The position numbers were made by a program, and so were the translations under genes. Under the pieces are notes generated by a model. The model searched no databases. It worked only from the letters and a program-made list of their open reading frames with translations, and was not told the DNA's origin. Positions 15,677 through 23,693 of a stretch of 64,000 bases of DNA are shown here, piece by piece; within the stretch, counting starts at the first letter, position 1, and every line of letters begins with the position of its first letter. The stretch is from Streptomyces sp. SID13726 (GTDB taxonomy: Bacteria > Actinomycetota > Actinomycetes > Streptomycetales > Streptomycetaceae): contig NZ_JAAGLY010000021.1 in assembly GCF_010548375.1 (NCBI RefSeq), positions 1-64,000 on the forward strand. The letters are read 5' to 3'.

Positions 15677-16646
15677 GGCCGACAGCCTCCTTCCGCTGCT
15701 CTTCGCTGCTGTCCTCGCTCGTGAAGACCTCCGAGATGTGGTGCCTGCGCTGCTCCATGCGCACCAGGCCGAGGCCGCGGTCGGCGACCACGTCCCGGAC
15801 GAGGTCGTAGGTCTCCTCGCCCTGCGCGGTCAGCAGCAGGACGTGGCCCGCGCCGGGCAGGCCGCTCGGGGAGTCGAGGAACTCCACCCCGCGCGCGTGG
15901 AGCGCGTCGCGCACCGCGCGGGTGCCGTCGGGGTGCTCGTCGGTGTCGGTGACCTCGACCGCGAGGGTGGTGGTGGTCTGGGTGAAGTCGGTGGTGGAGC
16001 TGGAGCGCAGGAGCTTGCCGCCGTCGATGACGACGACGTGGTCGCAGGTGCGCTCCAGCTCGCCCAGCAGGTGCGAGGTGACCAGGACCGAGATGCCGAA
16101 GTCGGTGTAGATGCGGCGGATCAGGCCCAGCATGTCGTCACGGCCGACCGGGTCGAGGCCGTTGGTCGGCTCGTCGAGGAAGACCAGCTGCGGGTCGTGC
16201 ACCAGCGCCTGCGCCAGCTTCACGCGCTGCTTCATGCCGGTGGAGTAGCCGCCGATGGGGCGGTAGCGCTCCTCGTACAGACCGACATGGCGCAGGGTGT
16301 CCGCGGTGCGCTCGCGCGCGGCGGTGGGCGGCAGTCCGGACATGCGGGCCATGTGCACGACGAACTCGGTGGCCGAGACGTCCGGCGGCAGGCAGTCGTG
16401 CTCCGGCATGTAGCCGACCCGCTCGCGGATGTCGGCGCCCTTGGTGGCCACGTCGAGCCCGAGCACTTCGGCACGGCCCTCGGACGCGGGGGACAGACCC
16501 AGCAGGATCTTGATCATGGTGGACTTGCCGGCTCCGTTGGCTCCGACGAGTCCGGTCACACCGGGTCCGACGTCCAAGGAGAGCCGGTCAAGCGCGGTCA
16601 CCCGGGGGAACCGCTTGCTCAGGCTTTCGGTCGCGATCACAGTCAC
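15666..16646 (-). CDS. ABC transporter ATP-binding protein
   Basis: 326 residues from the GTG at 16644-16646 (MTVIATESLSKRFP); a second in-frame GTG lies two codons in. Walker A GANGAGKST is at 35-43, the signature is in YSTGMKQR and Walker B is LVFLDEPTNG. A C-terminal regulatory region of about 100 residues follows. It is the first gene of the four-gene ABC operon and its promoter lies in the 242-base gap to the divergent M24 peptidase gene. Confidence 0.92.
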   Translation of the reverse strand: MTVIATESLSKRFPRVTALDRLSLDVGPGVTGLVGANGAGKSTMIKILLGLSPASEGRAEVLGLDVATKGADIRERVGYMPEHDCLPPDVSATEFVVHMARMSGLPPTAARERTADTLRHVGLYEERYRPIGGYSTGMKQRVKLAQALVHDPQLVFLDEPTNGLDPVGRDDMLGLIRRIYTDFGISVLVTSHLLGELERTCDHVVVIDGGKLLRSSSTTDFTQTTTTLAVEVTDTDEHPDGTRAVRDALHARGVEFLDSPSGLPGAGHVLLLTAQGEETYDLVRDVVADRGLGLVRMEQRRHHISEVFTSEDSSEEQRKEAVGHGS

Positions 16647-16765
16647 GGGATAGACGGTAGTGACGCGGACCACTCAGGTCGTCACCCCGCAGAGCTGCAT
16701 CGGCATCAACCTCCAGGTGTACGGGCACCTAGGGGTCACCCTGAGGTCGAACAACGTGGACTCCG

Positions 16766-16792
16766 TTTTCCACATCTGCGGGGTTTTCCACA
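16766..16792 (+). promoter_or_regulatory. Two weak DnaA-box-like nonamers (TTTTCCACA)
   Basis: TTTTCCACA at 16766-16774 and 16784-16792, each one base from TTATCCACA, in the divergent gap between the ABC operon and the M24 peptidase gene. On their own these would be weak DnaA sites. Confidence 0.35.
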
Positions 16793-16888
16793 GCCCGACC
16801 CGGCCCTATTGACGCAGCCTCTAACAACTGTCACATTCGCCAGTGTCAAGTTACGGACACGTACCGCGGTCGACGGGGACGAGGCGGC

Positions 16889-17731
16889 ATGACGACGGCA
16901 CCGAACAGCGGACTCTCCACGCGATTGCGCGGATTCCGGCAGGTCCAGCGGCTCGCGTACGAGTGCGCGGAGGCGGTCGCGGCCCGGCTGGAGCCCGGCG
17001 TGACCGAGCGGCAGGCCGCCCGGATGCAGCGCGAGTGGCTGCGCGAGCGGGGTGTGCGGGACTGGTTCCACCTGCCCTTCGCCTGGTTCGGCGACCGCAC
17101 GGCGTTCACGGGCTTCCGTGTCCCGCTCCAGTTCTTCCCCACCGGCCGGCGCCTGGAGCCCGGGATGCCGTTCATCCTGGACATGGCCCCGGTGTACGAG
17201 GGTTTCACCGCCGACATCGGCTACTCCGGCTCGCTCGGCGCGAACCCCGTCCAGGACCGGCTGACGGCCGACCTGGAGGCACACCGCGAGCTGATCCTGC
17301 GCGAGGTCCGCGAGCGGCGCTCGCTGCGCGAGATCTACGAGGACGTGGACCGCCTCATGGTCCGCCAGGGCTACGCCAACCGGCACCGCGCGTATCCCTT
17401 CGGCGTGATCGCCCACAAGGTCGACCAGGTCAGGGAGGGCCGCTGGTCACCGCGGGTCTTCGGGTTCGGCACCCAGTCCCTCAAGGGGCTCGCGGCCGAC
17501 GCCCTGCACGGCCACCGCGAGGGCTGGTCGCCCCTGTGGTCGCCGTACCGCTTCTCCGACCACCCGCCGCGGCCGGGCCTGTGGGCGGTCGAACCCCACC
17601 TCGGATTCCGGGGCACGGGCGCGAAGTTCGAGGAGATCCTGGTCGTCACCGACTCCGCGGACCCCGAACAGAGCGCTTTCTGGCTGGACGACGATCTGCC
17701 GCACGTGCGGCGCTGGGCGGAGGCGAAGTGA
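16889..17731 (+). CDS. M24-family metallopeptidase (Xaa-Pro aminopeptidase / methionyl aminopeptidase fold)
   Basis: 280 residues with the pita-bread fold. Metal ligands expected for M24 are visible: Asp in ILDMAPVY and in FTADIGYS, His in GVIAHKV, and Glu in AVEPHLGF and KFEEILVV. It lacks the long N-terminal domain of classical aminopeptidase P, so it is a short actinobacterial variant of unknown substrate. Its stop overlaps the GTG of the hydrolase-SDR fusion (GTGA), so the two act or are at least made together. Confidence 0.88.
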   Translation: MTTAPNSGLSTRLRGFRQVQRLAYECAEAVAARLEPGVTERQAARMQREWLRERGVRDWFHLPFAWFGDRTAFTGFRVPLQFFPTGRRLEPGMPFILDMAPVYEGFTADIGYSGSLGANPVQDRLTADLEAHRELILREVRERRSLREIYEDVDRLMVRQGYANRHRAYPFGVIAHKVDQVREGRWSPRVFGFGTQSLKGLAADALHGHREGWSPLWSPYRFSDHPPRPGLWAVEPHLGFRGTGAKFEEILVVTDSADPEQSAFWLDDDLPHVRRWAEAK

Positions 17732-19485
17732 CGTTGCTCGAAGGCGCGCGGGAGCGCCGGGTACGGACCGGCGGAGTCGAGCTGTGCGTGGCCGAACTGG
17801 GGGACCCCTCGCGGCCCACGGTCGTCCTCGTGCACGGCTACCCCGACAGCAAGGAGGTCTGGTCCGAGGTCGCGGCCCGGCTGACCGACCGCTTCCACGT
17901 CGTCCTCTACGACGTCCGCGGCCACGGCCGCTCGACCGCGCCCGAGCCCCTGCGCGGCGGGTTCACCCTGGAGAAGCTGACGGACGACTTCCTGGCCGTG
18001 GCGGACGCGGTCAGCCCGGACCGGCCCGTACACCTGGTCGGGCACGACTGGGGCTCGGTGCAGTCCTGGGAGTTCGTCACCGTCCCGCGCGCGAAGGGCC
18101 GTATCGCCTCCTTCACCTCGATGTCCGGGCCGTCCCTCGACCACTTCGGCCACTGGATCGCGGGGCGCCTGAGGAGGCCCACCCCGCGCCGGGCCGGCCA
18201 GCTCCTCGGCCAGGGAGTCAAGTCCTGGTACGTGTACGCGCTGCACACCCCCGCCCTGCCCGAACTGGCCTGGCGCGGCCCGCTCGGCAAGGTCTGGCCC
18301 CGCCTCCTGGAGCGCGTCGAGAAGGTCCCCTCCGACGGCTACCCGACCACCTCCCTGCCCACCGACGCGGCCCACGGCACCTGGCTGTACCGCGACAACG
18401 TCCGCCCGAGACTGCGCCGCCCGCGCGCCGACGCGTACGCACACGCGCCCGTGCAGCTCATCACGCCCCTGGAGGACGCGTTCCTCTCGGAGAAGCTCTA
18501 CGACGGCCTGGAGCAGTGGGTGCCCGAGCTGACCCGGCGCACGCTCCCCGCCAAGCACTGGATCCCGCGCTCCCGCCCCGACCAACTGTCGGCGTGGATC
18601 ACCGAGTTCGTGACGTCCGTGGAGGCAGGCCGGGCGAGCGTACGGGCGACCGGGAAGTACGCCGACCGGTTCGGCGGGCAGCTCGTCCTCGTCACCGGCG
18701 CGGGCAGCGGCATCGGACGGGCCACGGCGTTCGCCTTCGCCGAGTCCGGCGCGCGCGTGGTGGCCGTCGACCGGGACGCCGAGTCCGCCGCCCGCGCCGC
18801 CGAACTGTCCCGGCTGCTCGGCGCGCCGTCGGCGTGGGCGGAGACGGTCGACGTCTCCGACGAACAGGCCATGGAAAAACTCGCCGACAAGGTCGCCGCC
18901 GAGTACGGCGTGGTGGACGTCCTCGTCAACAACGCCGGAATCGGCCTGGGCGGCTCCTTCTTCGACACCACCACCGAGGACTGGAAGAGGGTCCTCGACG
19001 TCAACCTCTGGGGCGTCATCCACGGCTGCCGCCTCTTCGGCCGGCAGATGGCCGAGCGCGGACAGGGCGGCCACATCGTCAACACCGCCTCGGCGGCCGC
19101 CTACCAGCCCTCCAAGGCCCTGTCCGCCTACGGCACCTCCAAGGCGGCCGTCCTCATGCTCAGCGAGAGCCTGCGCGCGGAACTGGCGAGCCAGGGCATC
19201 GGAGTCACCGCCATCTGCCCCGGCATCGTCAACACCAACATCACCGCCACGGCCCGCTTCGCCGGCACCGACCCCGACGAGGAGAAACGCCGCCAGAAGC
19301 GCACCGCCCGCCTCTACGGCCTGCGCAACTACCCCCCGGAGAAGGTCGCCGACGCGATCCTGCGCTCGGTGATCCACAACCAGGCCGTGGTCCCGGTCAC
19401 GCCCGAGGCCAGGGGCGCCCATCTGCTGTCCCGCTTCGCACCGCGCGCGTTGCGGGCGTTGGGGCGGTTGGAGCCGCCGGTCTGA
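17728..19485 (+). CDS. Alpha/beta hydrolase - short-chain dehydrogenase fusion (EphD-like)
   Basis: 585 residues from the GTG overlapping the M24 stop. Residues 1-300 form an epoxide-hydrolase-like alpha/beta hydrolase: oxyanion motif HGYPDS and nucleophile Asp107 in GHDWGS. Asp in place of Ser is typical of epoxide hydrolases. Residues 315-585 are a classical SDR: TGxxxGIG from Thr323, NNAG, and YxxxK with Tyr468 and Lys472. Mycobacterial EphD has the same order and has been linked to lipid or mycolic acid modification. The fusion suggests sequential opening of an epoxide and oxidation or reduction of the alcohol. Confidence 0.92.
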   Translation: MTLLEGARERRVRTGGVELCVAELGDPSRPTVVLVHGYPDSKEVWSEVAARLTDRFHVVLYDVRGHGRSTAPEPLRGGFTLEKLTDDFLAVADAVSPDRPVHLVGHDWGSVQSWEFVTVPRAKGRIASFTSMSGPSLDHFGHWIAGRLRRPTPRRAGQLLGQGVKSWYVYALHTPALPELAWRGPLGKVWPRLLERVEKVPSDGYPTTSLPTDAAHGTWLYRDNVRPRLRRPRADAYAHAPVQLITPLEDAFLSEKLYDGLEQWVPELTRRTLPAKHWIPRSRPDQLSAWITEFVTSVEAGRASVRATGKYADRFGGQLVLVTGAGSGIGRATAFAFAESGARVVAVDRDAESAARAAELSRLLGAPSAWAETVDVSDEQAMEKLADKVAAEYGVVDVLVNNAGIGLGGSFFDTTTEDWKRVLDVNLWGVIHGCRLFGRQMAERGQGGHIVNTASAAAYQPSKALSAYGTSKAAVLMLSESLRAELASQGIGVTAICPGIVNTNITATARFAGTDPDEEKRRQKRTARLYGLRNYPPEKVADAILRSVIHNQAVVPVTPEARGAHLLSRFAPRALRALGRLEPPV

Positions 19486-19502
19486 GTCGGGGAGGCCGAG
19501 GG

Positions 19503-19543
19503 GGCGGGGGCGTCGGCCCGACACCGGTGACGACGCCCTCGCC
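19503..19543. terminator. GC-rich hairpin after the hydrolase-SDR gene
   Basis: GGCGGGGGCGTCG (19503-19515) pairs, with one mismatch, with CGACGCCCTCGCC (19531-19543) around a 15-base loop. It is placed 18 bases after the stop and before the MerR gene. Confidence 0.55.
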
Positions 19544-19691
19544 CTCGCCGAGGTCGTGGTGCACTTCCGGCACCGCCCACCGAGGCTGTCGTCCCGCTCC
19601 CTTCCGCCGTGATCGCCGTGCACGGCCCAACCGGCGCACGGCAAGCTCACCTCGGCACCCCACCCCGGCCCCGCAGCCCCCGAAGGCCCCC

Positions 19692-20624
19692 ATGGACACC
19701 GCGTACCGAATCGACGACCTGGCCCACCTCAGCGGCGCCACCGTCCGCACCATCCGCGCCTACCAGGACCGCGGCCTGCTCCCCCGGCCCGAGCGCCGCG
19801 GCCGGTCCAACATCTACACGGACACCCACCTGGCCCGGCTCCGCCAGATCGCCGACCTCCTCGATCGCGGCTACACCCTCGCCTCCATCAAGGAGCTCCT
19901 GGAGGCCCACGACTCCGGCCGCGGCCTCGGCGGAATCCTCGGCCTGGTCGCCGAGGTCGACGGCCCGTGGACCGACGAGGAGGCCGTACGCATCTCCCGC
20001 ACCGAGCTGGAGGAGCGGTTCGGCGGCGCCCCCGACGACGCGTCGGTCGCCGACGCGGTCGAACTCGGCGTACTGGAGCCGGTCCCCGGCGACGAGGACT
20101 CCTTCCTCGTGCCGAGCCCCCAAGAGCTCACCGTGGCCGTCGAGTTGCACGCCGCCGGGGTCCCGCTCTCCGCGATCTCCGGCCACCTGAGGGAGTTGAG
20201 GGGGCAGGTCGAGCACATCGCGGCCCGTTTCCTGGAGTTCACCACCGAGCACGTCTTCGCCCGCTACCTGGACGGACCCCGCCGTCCCACCGACGCGGAA
20301 GCCGCGGAGGCGGCCTCCCTCGTACGACGGCTGCGGCCGCTCGCCCAGCACACGGTCGACGCGGAACTCGCGCGCGCGATGCGTCTGTTGGCGGTACGGC
20401 AGCTGCGGCAGCACCTGGGCACGGAGGCACCGGCGCAGAGCCCGCCCGCGTCACGCTCCGTGGCCGTGCCCGAGGAGACAATGCGGGCCGTGGAGGGGCT
20501 GGTCGGGGCGGAGAGGGCGGCGGAGTTCTTCGTGCTGGCGGCTGAACGGGAGGTGCGGGCAAGGGCGTTGGATGCGCTCACGTCAAATGAGGTGCCCCCA
20601 GTCGATCTTGACGAAGGGGGCTGA
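19692..20624 (+). CDS. MerR-family transcriptional regulator
   Basis: 310 residues. The N-terminal MerR winged helix (residues 5-70) reads YRIDDLAHLSGATVRTIRAY, then DRGLLPRPERRGRSN, the usual DNA-reading helix and wing. A dimerising coiled coil follows and the remaining 200 residues form an uncharacterised effector region without a Cys metal-binding set. The start at ATG 19692 gives the standard MerR N-terminus. It is preceded by a 206-base gap and followed by a DnaA-box pair; its target is unknown. Confidence 0.9.
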   Translation: MDTAYRIDDLAHLSGATVRTIRAYQDRGLLPRPERRGRSNIYTDTHLARLRQIADLLDRGYTLASIKELLEAHDSGRGLGGILGLVAEVDGPWTDEEAVRISRTELEERFGGAPDDASVADAVELGVLEPVPGDEDSFLVPSPQELTVAVELHAAGVPLSAISGHLRELRGQVEHIAARFLEFTTEHVFARYLDGPRRPTDAEAAEAASLVRRLRPLAQHTVDAELARAMRLLAVRQLRQHLGTEAPAQSPPASRSVAVPEETMRAVEGLVGAERAAEFFVLAAEREVRARALDALTSNEVPPVDLDEGG

Positions 20625-20636
20625 CATGACAGGGGG

Positions 20637-20670
20637 TTGTCCACAGAACTGCCAAGTAGCCTGTGGATAA
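20637..20670. promoter_or_regulatory. Pair of perfect, inverted DnaA boxes upstream of kptA
   Basis: TTGTCCACA at 20637-20645 (the Streptomyces consensus) and TGTGGATAA at 20662-20670, facing each other. A third partial box (TGTGGATCA) starts at 20682. All lie in the 122-base gap between the MerR gene and kptA. Confidence 0.65.
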
Positions 20671-20746
20671 CTACAGTTGGTTGTGGATCAAACATCCGGG
20701 TCAAAATCGTTCGCGTGATTCACGTCTCTCCCCGCACCCTGGTGCC

Positions 20747-21295
20747 ATGGACGAAAGACGCACCGTGAAGGTGTCGAAGTACCTCTCGAAGCACCTGCGG
20801 CACCAGCCCGAGCGGATCGGGCTCACTCTCGACGAGGCCGGCTGGGTCGAGATCGACGTATTGCTCAGCGCGACCGCCGCGCACCACTTCCGCATCACGC
20901 GGGAAGAGCTGGACCACGTCGTCGCCGCCAACGACAAACAGCGCTTCGCCGTCGACGGCACCCGCATCCGCGCCAGCCAGGGCCACAGCGTCGAGGTCGA
21001 CCTCGGCCTCACCCCGACGCCCCCGCCGCCGTACCTCTACCACGGCACCGTGGCCCGCTTCCTGGACGCGATCCGCGCCGAGGGCCTGCGCCCCATGAAC
21101 CGGCACGACGTGCATCTGTCCCCCGACCGCGAGACCGCGACCCGGGTCGGCGCCCGCCGGGGCCGCCCCGTCGTGCTCTCCGTGGACACGGCGGCCATGC
21201 ACCGCGACGGCCATGTCTTCCACGTCAGCGCGAACGGTGTGTGGCTGACCCGGGCCGTGCCGCCGGAGTACCTGCGCTTTCCGCAGTCGCACTGA
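20747..21295 (+). CDS. kptA: Probable RNA 2'-phosphotransferase (Tpt1/KptA)
   Basis: 182 residues from ATG 20747. The enzyme transfers a 2'-phosphate from RNA to NAD+, giving ADP-ribose 1'',2''-cyclic phosphate; in eukaryotes this finishes tRNA splicing. Family residues are visible: Arg18-His19 in KHLRHQPE, the RIRASQGHS motif with Arg75, YHGT, and the basic-aromatic end. The longer frame starting at 20663 is rejected because the conserved family starts at KVSKYLSKHLRH. Bacteria rarely have intron-containing tRNAs, so its substrate here is unknown; it may repair or detoxify RNA ends. Confidence 0.93.
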   Translation: MDERRTVKVSKYLSKHLRHQPERIGLTLDEAGWVEIDVLLSATAAHHFRITREELDHVVAANDKQRFAVDGTRIRASQGHSVEVDLGLTPTPPPPYLYHGTVARFLDAIRAEGLRPMNRHDVHLSPDRETATRVGARRGRPVVLSVDTAAMHRDGHVFHVSANGVWLTRAVPPEYLRFPQSH

Positions 21296-21326
21296 GCCCG
21301 CCCGGGCACCAGGCATGATCAGTGGT

Positions 21327-21770
21327 ATGGACCACCTCCCCAGCACCGAGGCCGCCGTCACCGCGCTCCGCACCCTCGCCGCCGAGTACGGGCTCGCGAT
21401 CGAGGTGAGCCACGACATCGGCGCCGACCAGACCTCGCGCCGCAGCGCGGCGGGCGTCGGCGTCACCACCGACCCGGACGGCACCCTGCCCCACGAGGCC
21501 TACGTCGAGCTCGGCGGCCGGCCCCGGGTGGACGTACGGCTGTTCCCGGACGACGACGCCCTGATCACCGTCGACGGAGTCGAGTGCCCCGACATCGCCC
21601 GCGACGACGTCCCCGCCTTCCTCCGCGCCCTCTACGAAGGCCACGCCTGGGTCAAGGTCCGCCGTTTCCCGCCCAGTCACTTCCTGATGGTCCCGTTGCC
21701 CGGCGACCGCGTGCACAAGGAGTTCATCCCGGTCGGGCTCAGCCCTTGGCTCAGCGGCCGTGCACGGTGA
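21327..21770 (+). CDS. Conserved hypothetical protein
   Basis: 147 residues from ATG 21327 (an ATG at 21315 adds four). A predicted alpha/beta protein without signal or membrane segments. Acidic middle (LFPDDDALITVDGVECPD) and a C-terminal stretch with HAWVKVRRFPPSHFLMVPLP. I recognise no named domain. It lies 32 bases after kptA on the same strand, so cotranscription is possible. Confidence 0.65.
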   Translation: MDHLPSTEAAVTALRTLAAEYGLAIEVSHDIGADQTSRRSAAGVGVTTDPDGTLPHEAYVELGGRPRVDVRLFPDDDALITVDGVECPDIARDDVPAFLRALYEGHAWVKVRRFPPSHFLMVPLPGDRVHKEFIPVGLSPWLSGRAR

Positions 21771-21782
21771 CCCTGAGTCACT

Positions 21783-21796
21783 GTTTCACGTGAAAC
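21783..21796. promoter_or_regulatory. parS site (perfect consensus)
   Basis: GTTTCACGTGAAAC, a 14-bp palindrome identical to the Streptomyces parS consensus, in the short gap upstream of the LLM oxidoreductase gene. Confidence 0.95.
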
Positions 21797-21822
21797 ACGG
21801 CCCGGCGCATACGCTCGGACAC

Positions 21823-22725
21823 ATGAGCCTGCGTCTGAGCACCGTGATCCTCCCGTACCGCCGCTGGAACGAGGGGGGCCGCGAGGCATGGCAGCGCGCG
21901 GAGCAGCTCGGCTTCCACACCGGATACACCTACGACCACCTGTCCTGGCGCACCTTCCGCGACGGCCCCTGGTTCGGCGCCGTCCCCACCCTGACCGGCG
22001 CCGCGGGCGTCACCGACCGGCTGCGCCTGGGCACCCTGGTGACCTCCCCGAACTTCCGGCACCCGGTGACCCTCGCCAAGGAACTGATCACCCTCGACGA
22101 CATCTCCGGCGGCCGGGTCACCCTCGGCATCGGCGCGGGCGGCACCGGCTTCGACGCGACCGCGCTCGGCCAGGAGCCGTGGACCCCGCGCGAGCGCGCC
22201 GACCGGCTCGCCGAGTTCGTCCCGCTGCTGGACCGCCTGCTCACCGAGGACGCGGTGTCCTACGAGGGCGACTTCTATGCGGCGCACGAGGCCCGCAACA
22301 TCCCCGGCTGCGTCCAGCGGCCCCGGCTGCCGTTCGCGGTGGCCGCCACCGGGCCGCGCGGACTGAGCCTCGCCGCACGCCACGCACAGGCGTGGGTCAC
22401 CACCGGCGACCCGAAGCTGTACGAGAACGGCACCCCCGAGCAGTCGGTCCAGGCGCTCCGCGGGCAGATCGAGAAGCTCGCGGACGCCTGCGCGACGCTC
22501 GGCCGGGACGTGCACGGGCTGGACAAGATCCTGCTCACCGGTTTCACCCCGGACCGCGCCCGCCCGCTGGAGTCCCTGGACGCGTTCGTCGACTTCGCCG
22601 GCCGGCACCGGGAGCTCGGCTTCACCGAGCTCGTGATCCACTGGCCGATCCCCGACTCGGACTTCGCCGCGGACGAGAAGGTCTTCGAGCAGATCGCCAT
22701 GGAGGCCCCGGCACAGCTGGGCTGA
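21823..22725 (+). CDS. LLM-class (F420- or FMN-dependent) oxidoreductase
   Basis: 300 residues starting MSLRLSTVILPYRRW at ATG 21823. A luciferase-like TIM barrel with the typical segments LGTLVTSPNFRHPVTLAKEL and GRVTLGIGAGG. Actinobacterial members use F420 or FMN; nothing visible decides the cofactor. A longer frame starting at 21760 would translate through the parS site and is less likely. The gene ends at a hairpin (22731-22753). Confidence 0.88.
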   Translation: MSLRLSTVILPYRRWNEGGREAWQRAEQLGFHTGYTYDHLSWRTFRDGPWFGAVPTLTGAAGVTDRLRLGTLVTSPNFRHPVTLAKELITLDDISGGRVTLGIGAGGTGFDATALGQEPWTPRERADRLAEFVPLLDRLLTEDAVSYEGDFYAAHEARNIPGCVQRPRLPFAVAATGPRGLSLAARHAQAWVTTGDPKLYENGTPEQSVQALRGQIEKLADACATLGRDVHGLDKILLTGFTPDRARPLESLDAFVDFAGRHRELGFTELVIHWPIPDSDFAADEKVFEQIAMEAPAQLG

Positions 22726-22730
22726 GACAG

Positions 22731-22753
22731 CGGTCCCGGGGCTGCCGGGACCG
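22731..22753. terminator. Hairpin after the LLM oxidoreductase gene
   Basis: CGGTCCCGG (22731-22739) and CCGGGACCG (22745-22753) form a perfect 9-bp stem with a five-base loop, six bases after the stop. Confidence 0.75.
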
Positions 22754-22826
22754 ACCGCACGTCATCTATGTCTCACCTGTGCGGACACCCGCACGGCCGT
22801 GCGGGCATATGCGGGAGAATGAGGGG

Positions 22827-23693
22827 GTGACCTCAGCGACTCGACAGCCCGAGACCCCGGCCGCCGACATACCGCCGCGCCTGATCGCCACCGATCTCGA
22901 CGGCACTCTGCTGCGCGACGACAAGTCGGTGTCCCCGCGCACGGTCGCGGCCCTCGCCGCCGCCGAGGAGGCGGGCATCGAGGTCTTCTTCGTCACCGGC
23001 CGCCCGGCCCGCTGGATGGACGTCGTCAGCGACCACGTCCACGGCCACGGCCTCGCCATCTGCGGCAACGGCGCCGCCGTGGTCGACCTGCACGGCGGCC
23101 CCGGCGCCCACCGGTTCGTGAAGGTACGCGAGCTGGCCCGGGACAACGCCCTGGACGCCGTACGCCTGCTGCGCGAGGCGGCGCCCGGCACGGTGTACGC
23201 GGTGGAGCAGACGTACGGCTTCCACCAGGAGCCGGACTATCCCAAGCTGCACATGGAGATCCCGGACCACCTCGCCCCGGCCGAGGAGCTGCTGGCGGAC
23301 GACGGTCCCGGGGCCGACGAGCCGGTGCTGAAGATCCTCGCCTACCACCCCACGATCGACCCGGACGCCTTCCTCACCCTGTCCCGTCTCGCCATCGGCG
23401 ACCGCGCCAACGTCACCCGGTCCAGCCCCAGCGCGCTGCTGGAGATCAGCGGCCCCGACGTCTCCAAGGCCAGCACCCTCGCCCTGTGCTGCGCCGAGCG
23501 CGGCATCTCGCACGAAGAGGTCGTCGCCTTCGGGGACATGCCGAACGACGTCGAGATGCTGACCTGGGCGGGACAGTCGTACGCCATGGGCAATGCCCAC
23601 CCGGACGTGATCGCGGCGGCCTCGGGCCGGACCGTCGCCAACAATGACGACGGGGTGGCCGTGGTGATCGAGCAGCTGCTCGCGGCGCGCTAG
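22827..23693 (+). CDS. HAD-superfamily Cof-type phosphatase
   Basis: 288 residues from the GTG at 22827; an ATG six codons earlier (22809) is the alternative. Motif I ATDLDGTLL follows about 25 linker residues, motif II is VTGRPAR and motif IV is FGDMPNDVEM. It has the C2 cap of Cof/YidA-like sugar- or cofactor-phosphatases. It is paralogous to the HAD gene after serS. The stop overlaps, tail to tail, the stop of the M23 peptidase gene by three bases within CTAG. Confidence 0.9.
   Translation: MTSATRQPETPAADIPPRLIATDLDGTLLRDDKSVSPRTVAALAAAEEAGIEVFFVTGRPARWMDVVSDHVHGHGLAICGNGAAVVDLHGGPGAHRFVKVRELARDNALDAVRLLREAAPGTVYAVEQTYGFHQEPDYPKLHMEIPDHLAPAEELLADDGPGADEPVLKILAYHPTIDPDAFLTLSRLAIGDRANVTRSSPSALLEISGPDVSKASTLALCCAERGISHEEVVAFGDMPNDVEMLTWAGQSYAMGNAHPDVIAAASGRTVANNDDGVAVVIEQLLAAR

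Noticed and set aside
17371..19650. 759-codon minus-strand open frame
   Set aside because: Antisense to the hydrolase-SDR fusion, which has intact catalytic motifs. The antisense product has no recognisable domain.
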